From Candidatus Krumholzibacteriia bacterium (lineage in GTDB: Bacteria; Krumholzibacteriota; Krumholzibacteriia; Krumholzibacteriales; Krumholzibacteriaceae), in NCBI GenBank assembly GCA_028706585.1, contig JAQTVX010000005.1, positions 1-20,253 on the forward strand: a DNA stretch of 20,253 nt, in the 5' to 3' direction. Below are positions 8,221 through 14,279 of the stretch, one piece after another. Under the pieces are notes generated by a model that saw only the letters and a program-made list of their open reading frames with translations, had not been told where the DNA came from and searched no databases. Position 1 is the first letter of the stretch; every line of letters begins with the position of its first letter. The position numbers and the translations under genes are program-made.

Positions 8221-8232
8221 CGTGCCGGCACG
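8221..8232. repeat. 12-bp perfect palindrome
   Basis: CGTGCCGGCACG is a perfect palindrome in the gap between the S9 peptidase and PhzF genes, 38 bases downstream of the minus-strand TATAAT box. It could be a binding site for a dimeric regulator, or a 4-bp RNA stem with loop CCGG. High GC raises the chance level for such sites. Confidence 0.3.
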
Positions 8233-8269
8233 GTTCGAGCGCTTAGGATCACATTTCCGAAGCGGCGCT

Positions 8270-8298
8270 ATTATAGCATAAACGTCACTCGAATTAAA
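8270..8298 (-). promoter_or_regulatory. Orphan sigma70-like promoter on the minus strand
   Basis: Read on the minus strand, TTTAAT (8293-8298), a 17-base spacer, then a consensus TATAAT (8270-8275). It points away from the PhzF gene, toward the 3' end of the S9 peptidase gene, and no ORF follows it on that strand. Such an AT-rich box is conspicuous in this GC-rich window. Confidence 0.35.
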
Positions 8299-8333
8299 CG
8301 GAATTCTCCGTCGGCCGCCGCGCGGTGCCGCCC

Positions 8334-9218
8334 TCAGTGAAGCCTGATCGTTCCATCGCCCACTGCGACGACCTTCCCGGAAACCGCTACCCCCTCGATG
8401 GTGCCGCGCTCCGAGTTGACGTCCACGAGTATTAGGCTCGGCCGATGGACTTCGATCCCCTGCTCGATTGTAAGGCGCAGCTTCATGGGGAACTTGAGAA
8501 TCCGCGCGAGATATCCACCCAGTGCTCCCGCGGCCGATCCCGTCGCCGGATCCTCGACGACGCTGGACGTCGGCGTGAAGAGCCTCGCGTGAACGTTCGG
8601 ACCCTTCCCTTGGAGGCGGGCGAACATGTAGATCGCGTGAACGTTGTGCCGCTTGATGACCTTGATCGCATCCTCGCTGTTGCACTGGGCGTCTTGAACC
8701 GCCCGAAGAGTCGTCGCCTCGACGACGAGGAAATCGAGGCCGTTCGACACGACCCCGCCGCCGAGAACGTCGTCAGCGGTCACGCCCAGCGCCCGCGCGG
8801 CCTGCTCCCTGTTCTGGAGCGCCGAGCCGAACGCGGGGAGCGGCTGATGCATTTTCAAGGATTGAATCTTCTTCCCATGCCGCTCGATATCGACCGTGAT
8901 GGGGCCGACGCCGAGCTCCAAGACGATATTCTCCAGTATCTTCCTCGAGCGCGTGGCGATCACGAATGCAGTGCCGATCACCGGGTGCCCTGCGAACGGG
9001 ATCTCAACCGTGGGCGTGAAGATGCGCACGCGGGCGATCGCCTTGTCGGTCTTCGACGGAAAGACAAATGTCGTCTCGGAAAAATTGATTTCCCTGGCAA
9101 TCGCCAACATCTGGTTCGAAGCGAGCTGGCCTGGAGCGTGAAAAACAGCGAGCTGGTTTCCGCCAAGGGGCTTGTCCGTGAAAACGTCGACATGATCATA
9201 CTTTAGCTCTTTAGGCAT
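8334..9218 (-). CDS. PhzF family isomerase/epimerase-like protein
   Basis: A 294-residue PhzF-fold protein, the normal length. The N-terminal half has YDHVDVFTDKPLGGNQLAVF (7-26), the catalytic acid Glu48 in NFSETTFV, and the FTPTVEIPFAGHPVIGTA motif of the active-site cleft. The C-terminal half repeats the fold and holds DPATGSAAGALGGYL. In characterised members the glutamate performs acid-base isomerisation (phenazine precursor in PhzF itself), but most bacterial homologues have no known substrate, and there are no other phenazine genes here. The ATG at 9218 is chosen because AAAGGAAG lies just upstream; an in-frame ATG at 9266 has no ribosome site and would add 16 residues with no family match. 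It is a lone gene, divergent from the cyclophilin gene, and probably ends at the hairpin at 8136-8210. Confidence 0.92.
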   Translation of the reverse strand: MPKELKYDHVDVFTDKPLGGNQLAVFHAPGQLASNQMLAIAREINFSETTFVFPSKTDKAIARVRIFTPTVEIPFAGHPVIGTAFVIATRSRKILENIVLELGVGPITVDIERHGKKIQSLKMHQPLPAFGSALQNREQAARALGVTADDVLGGGVVSNGLDFLVVEATTLRAVQDAQCNSEDAIKVIKRHNVHAIYMFARLQGKGPNVHARLFTPTSSVVEDPATGSAAGALGGYLARILKFPMKLRLTIEQGIEVHRPSLILVDVNSERGTIEGVAVSGKVVAVGDGTIRLH

Positions 9219-9266
9219 TGTTCTTCCTTTACAGCTAAAGGTACTTTTTCGGACCCCCGAGGCCAT

Positions 9267-9272
9267 ATCTTA
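9267..9272 (-). promoter_or_regulatory. Possible -10 box for the PhzF gene
   Basis: On the minus strand TAAGAT lies 48 bases before the chosen ATG. The -35 region is only T-rich (TTTTCC-like), so recognition would depend on other elements such as the adjoining A/T tract. Confidence 0.25.
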
Positions 9273-9283
9273 CCAGAGCAGGC

Positions 9284-9305
9284 GAAAAAGGAAAAAGGAA
9301 AAAAG
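9284..9305. repeat. Short tandem purine repeat
   Basis: GAAAAAG is repeated in tandem: 9284-9290, 9291-9297 and, as GAAAAAAG, 9298-9305. The tract lies between the divergent PhzF and cyclophilin genes. It may be a slippage-prone, bent or UP-element-like stretch upstream of the PhzF -10 box. Confidence 0.5.
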
Positions 9306-9313
9306 CACCGCGC

Positions 9314-9375
9314 GGCGGCAAAGGAACCCGAATCTCTATTTTTTCTGTTGCCGCCTTTCCCCGTTGAGATATATT
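9314..9375 (+). promoter_or_regulatory. Cyclophilin gene promoter with overlapping inverted repeat
   Basis: TTGCCG (9348-9353), a 16-base spacer and TATATT (9370-9375) form a plausible promoter, with a start near 9382 and a ~45-base leader. GGCGGCAA (9314-9321) and TTGCCGCC (9348-9355) are a perfect 8-bp inverted repeat whose right arm covers the -35 box. This would suit control by a DNA-binding repressor or DNA looping, but could be coincidence. Confidence 0.38.
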
Positions 9376-9427
9376 TACGTATCGATGCAGGAGAGAGAAC
9401 CTTTTTCAAAATGGAGGTCAAGCGGCG

Positions 9428-10063
9428 ATGAAACTCGGCAACTTCCTGTTAATCATAGCGTTATGCGTGCCAGTGGCGGCATTCGCACAGGCGGGCCCTG
9501 CGGGCCCCCAGGGAAAGAGCGTAAATCCTATGGTTGAGGTCAAGACGAATATGGGCGCCTTCACGGTCGAGCTTTTCCCCAAGGAAGCACCTATCACAGT
9601 GGCGAATTTCCTCCATTACATCGATACGAAGTTCTACGAAGGAACGACCTTTCATCGCATCGTGCCGGGCTTCGTCATCCAGGGCGGCGGTTTCGACAGG
9701 AACATGACGAAGAAGCAGACCGTCGCCCCGATCAAGAACGAGGCAACGAACGGCCTCAAGAACCTCAAGGGGACCCTCTCGATGGCGCGTACGAACGATA
9801 TCTCGAGCGCCACCAGCCAATTTTTCGTCAACCTGAAGGACAACGCCTCGCTCGATCACGTGAGCGATGCGCAGTATGGCTACGCCGTATTCGGCAAGGT
9901 CGTGAAGGGATTCGAAGTGATCACGAGGATCGCAGCGGTGCAAACGACGACCAAGGGTCAGTATCAGGGCGTGCCCGAAAAGCCGGTCATCATCGAATCG
10001 ATAACGAAGATCGCGCCTCCGCCCCCGCCGCCGGGTGCGCCTCCGGCTCCTCCCAAACAGTAG
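9428..10063 (+). CDS. Exported cyclophilin-type peptidyl-prolyl isomerase
   Basis: A 211-residue protein that should catalyse cis-trans isomerisation of X-Pro bonds and assist folding outside the cytoplasm. Residues 1-20 are a signal peptide (AAFA then QAG). A short collagen-like GPAGPQG linker follows. Residues ~35-195 are the cyclophilin domain, with active-site Arg77, Phe82 and Gln85 in FHRIVPGFVIQGGG and the SQFFVNL strand. It closely resembles E. coli PpiA/PpiB through KNEATNGLKNLKGTLSMAR. The last 16 residues are almost all proline and alanine. The ATG at 9428 follows GGAGG at 9413-9417, a rather long 10-base spacing. No membrane anchor follows the signal peptide, so a soluble periplasmic location is most likely. 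It is transcribed alone and ends at the hairpin at 10123-10154. Confidence 0.94.
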   Translation: MKLGNFLLIIALCVPVAAFAQAGPAGPQGKSVNPMVEVKTNMGAFTVELFPKEAPITVANFLHYIDTKFYEGTTFHRIVPGFVIQGGGFDRNMTKKQTVAPIKNEATNGLKNLKGTLSMARTNDISSATSQFFVNLKDNASLDHVSDAQYGYAVFGKVVKGFEVITRIAAVQTTTKGQYQGVPEKPVIIESITKIAPPPPPPGAPPAPPKQ

Positions 10064-10083
10064 TTATTGTTCTATCGCTATTG

Positions 10084-10110
10084 CGGGCGGTTCGCGATGC
10101 GGGCCGCCCG
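10084..10110. repeat. Inverted repeat after cyclophilin gene
   Basis: CGGGCGG (10084-10090) and CCGCCCG (10104-10110) pair across a 13-base loop. Its left arm lies in GGGCGGTTC (10085-10093), which recurs at 10122-10130 in the terminator stem, so the two hairpins could compete for pairing. Confidence 0.4.
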
Positions 10111-10122
10111 ATTTGCTGACAG

Positions 10123-10154
10123 GGCGGTTCCCCGCGGAACCGCCTTGCTCTTTT
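10123..10154 (+). terminator. Rho-independent terminator of cyclophilin gene
   Basis: GGCGGTTCC (10123-10131), loop CCGC and GGAACCGCC (10136-10144) make a perfect 9-bp GC-rich stem, followed by TTGCTCTTTT. It lies 59 bases after the cyclophilin stop and 12 bases before the end of the convergent histidine kinase gene. The U-rich side favours the plus-strand transcript. Confidence 0.75.
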
Positions 10155-10166
10155 GAAGAAATGGCC

Positions 10167-11561
10167 TCATGCGTCTATCGGAAGCCAGATGGAGAACTGC
10201 GCGCCCTGGCCAAGATCGCTTTTGCAGAAAATCGTGCCGCCGTGCCCCGAGACCACCTTCTGCGAGACCGAGAGGCCTATCCCCAGCCCTTTGACGTTTC
10301 GGTTGCTCGAGTTCGACGCCATGGTGAACGGCTCGGCGAGCGTCGCGATTTCCGATGGAGGAATACCGATGCCATCGTCTTTGACGCTGATCACGATGTA
10401 GGATGCGCCTTCGACCGCGCTTGGACGTCGCGCAACGCCTGGAATGATCCCGGTGCCGCTCGCGCGCCAATCGCCGATCGCCACGCCCTCCTCGGCCCCC
10501 GGAGAACTCTCCGATATCCTTATGGAGATTTTTATGTTGCCACCACGCCCGACGAAATTGACGGCGTTGTCGAGAACGCTCCGCACCACGATCGCGATCT
10601 TGCCGGAATCGATGAGCACCTTTCTGAAACGGGCCTGGTCGTCGACGTCGACATGCACCTGTTTTTCTTCGAGCTCCGGCAGAATTTCCCGCAGGACGTT
10701 GTCGACGATAGACGACACCTCCGCTTGCATGAGTTTGTACTCCGTCTTGTTGAGCTCGATGTCATTGAGCGAGAGGAGGTACTCTACCTTGCTCTCGAGC
10801 CTCGCGATGGCGTCCTTGGCCATATCGACGAGAACGCCTTCTTCGACCTTCTCCGGCTCCAGCGACCAGAGGGTGCTCTTCAGCACCGTGAGGGGCGTAC
10901 GCAGCTCGTGCGATGTATGGGTAATGAATTCGCGTTTCACCTCCGAGAATTCTTCGAGCTCGAGTTTCGAGGCAACGGCCGTCTGGTAGAGAAACGCACT
11001 CTTGATGGTGATCGAGGCAACACGCGCGAGCATCTTGATGATCTCCTCGTCGAAGCTGCCGAAGGTCTCCCCCGTGACGGAGCCGCTCAGGAAGAGCGCT
11101 CCCAGGAGATCTCCCTGCTCGGCGAGCGCGATCGCATGTGAAAAACCCATTGCGACGAGAGGCCGGATCATCTCCTCCTCTTCATCGGCGACCTGCCCCG
11201 GGTCAGTGCAGAATTCATCCAGGCGCGCGGGGCCGCCGGTATCCGAGAGCCAGCGAACGAACCCCGATTCGACGGGCACGTTCGGGAGCGCCGCGCCTGC
11301 GGCGGTCCCAAGCGATCGATATGCCTCGAGCCGCATATTCTCCGGCACAACGAGGTAGAGAGATGCGCGCCTCACCTTGAGCTGCCCCATGAGCGTCATG
11401 AGGAAAAGGCTCGCTATCTTGCTCACGTCGAATGTCGTACCGAGCTTCTCCACGAGTCGAAAGATCGCCTCGAAGGTCAGTCGTTGCCGTTCGAGACGGT
11501 CTTCGATCTCCTGGGGAGCCGCTGGCTTCACCGCCTTGTTCAACGCTGTATGTACCACCAC
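10167..11561 (-). CDS. GAF-domain sensor histidine kinase
   Basis: A 464-residue soluble kinase with no membrane helix. Residues ~20-45 are a probable coiled coil, ~45-195 a GAF-like sensor domain, and a dimerisation helix carries phospho-acceptor His218 in FITHTSHELRTPL. The ATP-binding domain has N-box Asn332 (VLDNAVNF), G1 KDDGIGIP near 394-401 and G2 GLGIGLS near 425-431. About 35 residues between ~350 and 386, rich in Gly, Ser and Glu, look like an inserted loop. The start is the GTG at 11561, five bases after GGAGG (11567-11571); GTG at 11558 is equally possible. A GTG at 11609, overlapping the upstream gene, has no such site. It is the last gene of the five-gene minus-strand operon, 22 bases after the STAS stop. 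No response regulator is adjacent. Confidence 0.93.
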   Translation of the reverse strand: MVVHTALNKAVKPAAPQEIEDRLERQRLTFEAIFRLVEKLGTTFDVSKIASLFLMTLMGQLKVRRASLYLVVPENMRLEAYRSLGTAAGAALPNVPVESGFVRWLSDTGGPARLDEFCTDPGQVADEEEEMIRPLVAMGFSHAIALAEQGDLLGALFLSGSVTGETFGSFDEEIIKMLARVASITIKSAFLYQTAVASKLELEEFSEVKREFITHTSHELRTPLTVLKSTLWSLEPEKVEEGVLVDMAKDAIARLESKVEYLLSLNDIELNKTEYKLMQAEVSSIVDNVLREILPELEEKQVHVDVDDQARFRKVLIDSGKIAIVVRSVLDNAVNFVGRGGNIKISIRISESSPGAEEGVAIGDWRASGTGIIPGVARRPSAVEGASYIVISVKDDGIGIPPSEIATLAEPFTMASNSSNRNVKGLGIGLSVSQKVVSGHGGTIFCKSDLGQGAQFSIWLPIDA

Positions 11562-11583
11562 GTAGCCCTCCGGATCAGGGGAG

Positions 11584-12684
11584 CTAGACGCCCCATGCGA
11601 CGGAATCACGAATCGTGAAATAGTCCTCGAGGTTGAGGAGCCGGAGCACCGATATCACCTTCGGTGTGATCCTCACGAAAACCGCATCCCCTCCAGCCTC
11701 ACGGACGGAGGACACGAGCCCGAGCAGAATTCCCACGCCGGCGCTCGAGATGAAAGAGACTTTCTCGAAGTCGATCGTCACTTTGAATATCTTCTCTTCG
11801 AGGAGATGCGCGAGCATCTTCTCCATGGAGAGAGCTCCCTTCGCATCGAGATCCCCACTCAGAATCAGCTTGTACGATCCGTCACCCATAGGGGTCGGAC
11901 CGCCTATTTCAAACTGCGCCATTGACTTCTCCTTCCTGCCCGGCGGCGAAGAGCCGCCGGACGAAATCGATTTCCTCAGAATTGTCTTGTTGCAGCCCGA
12001 TTCGCGGCGGTAGGTGAGGTGATCCGCCATGCGGCGCATCATGATGAGGCCGAGCCCTCGCCGTTTCCGAGCCCCAACGTACTCCTGCAGGTCGAATTCC
12101 CCGTCCCCTGCGGGATCGAATGCGCTCCCCCGGTCGATGACCGAGATAAGAAGCTTGTCCTCGGCCCGCTCGAGATCGGCCTGGATCCATTCGCGCGAAC
12201 CCGGCTCGAGACCATGCTCGACGACGTTCATGAGAAGCTCGTACACGGTGAACCGGACGTCGAATGCCACGGTGCTCGAAAAGCCCATCACATCCGCGAG
12301 AAGGTACGCGCAGAGCGAGGCCCGATCGACGTTATCCTCGCTGCCGACGATGAAGATGGAGTGTTTGTGGTCGTTTTGCGAATCCCGCGCACAGACAAAC
12401 GTCTCGTTCGCTCCGGCCACGTAGAAACCGGGCACGACCCGGGAACCATCCGGAACGATCCACGATCCGTGCCTGAGTATCGCGTTGCGGGCCATGAGCT
12501 GCTCGTTCGCTTCGCGGACGGCCCGTGGTAGATCATTGGGAAGCATGCAGGTTATCGACGACACATTGCAGTCCCGAGCGACCATGAGGAGGCTTGCGAG
12601 CCTTTCGGGAATCCGCCAGCCTTCATCGCGGCCACAGGCCACCCTCATGGCAAGCGTTACAGGATCAATCGATACGATCTTCAT
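11584..12684 (-). CDS. Anti-sigma-factor-like kinase (RsbW type) fused to STAS antagonist domain
   Basis: A 366-residue continuous reading frame joining two partner-switching proteins that are normally separate. Residues 1-~115 are unrecognised. Residues ~115-238 are a HATPase_c_2/RsbW-like serine kinase, with N-box YELLMNVVEHG (Glu149, Asn153), G1 IDRGSAFDP (Asp184, Gly186) and RRGLGLIMMRRMADHL (208-223). Residues ~255-366 are a STAS domain of the SpoIIAA/RsbV type with likely phospho-serine at Ser313 or Ser314 (SFISSAGVGILLGL). In known systems the kinase phosphorylates the STAS serine and a PP2C phosphatase, here the preceding gene, reverses it. The ATG at 12684 lies 25 bases after the phosphatase stop, with only a weak ribosome site (GGTGCGGA). 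A linker rich in Ser, Gly and Pro joins the halves; see the internal start at 11920-11960. No sigma factor or other STAS target is visible. Confidence 0.88.
   Translation of the reverse strand: MKIVSIDPVTLAMRVACGRDEGWRIPERLASLLMVARDCNVSSITCMLPNDLPRAVREANEQLMARNAILRHGSWIVPDGSRVVPGFYVAGANETFVCARDSQNDHKHSIFIVGSEDNVDRASLCAYLLADVMGFSSTVAFDVRFTVYELLMNVVEHGLEPGSREWIQADLERAEDKLLISVIDRGSAFDPAGDGEFDLQEYVGARKRRGLGLIMMRRMADHLTYRRESGCNKTILRKSISSGGSSPPGRKEKSMAQFEIGGPTPMGDGSYKLILSGDLDAKGALSMEKMLAHLLEEKIFKVTIDFEKVSFISSAGVGILLGLVSSVREAGGDAVFVRITPKVISVLRLLNLEDYFTIRDSVAWGV
11920..11960 (-). promoter_or_regulatory. Hairpin plus internal ribosome site before STAS domain
   Basis: On the minus strand a perfect 8-bp stem, CCGGCGGC-TCTTC-GCCGCCGG (11960-11940), is followed by AAGGAG (11934-11929), a six-base spacer and ATG (11922-11920). 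Starting there gives a 112-residue STAS protein, MAQFEIGG onward to the stop at 11584, exactly the normal size of a free SpoIIAA/RsbV-type antagonist. This looks like the junction of two genes whose separating stop codon is absent, so both a fusion and a free STAS protein could be made. Confidence 0.6.
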
Positions 12685-12709
12685 TCCGCACCCATGGCCT
12701 TCTGGACCA

Positions 12710-14263
12710 TCATTCGAAAGCAATCCGATCCGGCTGTTCAATCCGTTCGATCGGCGCGTGCCGGGCGCCGGACGGCATCGCATTGATGGCGACGATCGTG
12801 AGATCGTCGCTCTGGGGCGCATCCCCGCGGAAGGAGCCGAGGCTCTTCCGCAGCTCGCTCACGAGATGCCGCGCACCGCCGCTCGCCTCGTCGGCGACTA
12901 CCTTCATGAGACGCTCGATGCCGTACTCTTCCCCATCGGCATTCCGCATTTCGCTCAAACCATCCGTGTACTGCAGAACGCAGTCGCCGGGTCCGAGCGT
13001 GACTCGATGCTCTTCGAGACCCCGGCAAAAAATCTCGTCCGGGAAGATTCCGATTGGCTTCGCCTTTGTCGGAAGAGCCTCCGCGGCGCGCCGCGCGCCG
13101 CGGCAGATGATAGGCGGCATATGGCCGGCATTCGCGAAGACGAGGCTCCCATCCCGCACGTCGAGGATCCCGCAGGAAAGCGTGACGAACATGTTGCGCT
13201 TGATGTCCTTGCGGAAAAGCACGTTGAGATGGCGCAGGAGGGTCGCCGGTTCTTCGCGACTTTGGGCGAGGGCCCGAACGAGAACGCGCACCATCGCCAT
13301 GATCACGAGGCCCGGCACTCCCTTGCCCGCCACGTCGCCGATGACGATCATGAGATGGTTCTCATCGACCGGCACAAGATCGTAGTAATCGCCGCCGACC
13401 TCGGAGGCGGAGTGATAATAGGCATCGACCTCGAAATTGTCTAAACGCGGCAGGCGCGTCGGAAGCAGCGTCGCCTGGATCTCGTGGGCGATCGCGAGCT
13501 CACTGCGGATTCGCTCCTGCTCGACGAGGGACTTCTGATTTTCCTCGAGACTCTGCGCCATGCCATTGAAAGTCTTCGCGAGCGTCTGAAGCTCCGTGAT
13601 CGGTGCGACTTCAATGCGCGTGTCGAGTCGCCCCTGCCCGATAGCCTCGGCGCCCTTCGTGAGCGCGCGAACCGGGCGTGTGATCTGAGGCGCGAGCATG
13701 AGCGAGAAAACGACCCCGAAACCGAGCGCGAGAATTCCGATGCGGAACATCCTCGCTTTGATGAGCGAGATCGCCTCGAGCACCTCCGCCTTCGCGTATT
13801 CGAGATACACGAAACCGATGGGCTCCCCTTGATCGGTGATGGGAATCTTCACTTCGATGATCTCGTCGTTCTCGCGAATCTCCTCTCCGCTCTGCGCCAA
13901 CCCTGTCGCGGCTACCCCGCGCAGACCGGCGACCGGTTCGTACGAACGATCTATCAGAAGAACGTCGCGATGACCCTTGATCAATCCCTTGCGGTCGACG
14001 ACCACGATCGAAATGATGTCTGTTTCAGCCTCCTGAGCGCGTATGACGAGCGGATGGAGCTCGAACTCGGGGTCCTCGTGCAGAAGTGGTTTCGCCGAGC
14101 TAAGGGCGAGATTGCGCCCCTCGAGAACGAGCCTCTCAAGCGACTCGGCCATCAGCATCTTCTTTTCGTTCGTAATGACGGTCCATGAAACTGCGGCGAC
14201 CATCCCCGCTATGACCAGGGTCTCGAGCAGCACAATCTGCATTTTCAGACTGATTGCTTTCAT
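12710..14263 (-). CDS. Membrane-bound HAMP-PP2C phosphatase (SpoIIE/RsbU type)
   Basis: A 517-residue sensor phosphatase. Helix 1 (~10-30) and helix 2 (~173-192) bracket an extracytoplasmic domain of ~140 residues with the look of a PAS/Cache sensor (ISIVVVDRKGLIKGH, IGFVYLEYA). A HAMP linker follows (~193-245, starting ITRPVRALTKGAEAIGQG), then a coiled coil, then the PP2C_SpoIIE domain (~265-495). Metal-binding acidic residues are visible: Asp292 and Asp295 (GGDYYDLV), Asp310 (IGDVAGKGVPG), Asp434 (YTDGLSE) and Asp486/487 (SDDLTIVAI). It should dephosphorylate the STAS serine encoded by the next gene in response to an envelope signal. The ATG at 14263 has GGTGA seven bases upstream and lies 16 bases after the TPR gene stop. 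Family call secure; ligand unknown. Confidence 0.94.
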   Translation of the reverse strand: MKAISLKMQIVLLETLVIAGMVAAVSWTVITNEKKMLMAESLERLVLEGRNLALSSAKPLLHEDPEFELHPLVIRAQEAETDIISIVVVDRKGLIKGHRDVLLIDRSYEPVAGLRGVAATGLAQSGEEIRENDEIIEVKIPITDQGEPIGFVYLEYAKAEVLEAISLIKARMFRIGILALGFGVVFSLMLAPQITRPVRALTKGAEAIGQGRLDTRIEVAPITELQTLAKTFNGMAQSLEENQKSLVEQERIRSELAIAHEIQATLLPTRLPRLDNFEVDAYYHSASEVGGDYYDLVPVDENHLMIVIGDVAGKGVPGLVIMAMVRVLVRALAQSREEPATLLRHLNVLFRKDIKRNMFVTLSCGILDVRDGSLVFANAGHMPPIICRGARRAAEALPTKAKPIGIFPDEIFCRGLEEHRVTLGPGDCVLQYTDGLSEMRNADGEEYGIERLMKVVADEASGGARHLVSELRKSLGSFRGDAPQSDDLTIVAINAMPSGARHAPIERIEQPDRIAFE

Positions 14264-14279
14264 TTGCTTTCACCAGCCG

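Larger units (their letters stand above)
8136..8263 (-). ncRNA. Possible small RNA between PhzF and S9 peptidase genes
   Basis: A minus-strand transcript starting near 8263, from the TATAAT promoter at 8270-8275, would end in the U-tract after the large hairpin near 8136, giving about 128 bases. It would contain a perfect 12-base palindrome and the two-tier hairpin, and no credible ORF of its own. No known RNA family was recognised. The same sequence could simply be the 3' untranslated end of the PhzF transcript. Confidence 0.22.

Noticed and set aside
8096..8281. Small plus-strand ORF after the S9 peptidase
   Set aside because: It overlaps the peptidase end, runs through the large inverted repeat, has no ribosome site and has a very charged, unstructured product.
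12685..12822. Upstream ATG extending the RsbW-like kinase into the phosphatase gene
   Set aside because: It would overlap the phosphatase by over 100 bases with a Ser/Arg-rich sequence typical of an out-of-frame shadow.
12485..13444. Plus-strand ORF of 319 codons opposite the phosphatase and kinase genes
   Set aside because: Composition is Arg/His/Asp-rich, no motif is seen, and the opposite strand encodes an intact PP2C domain.
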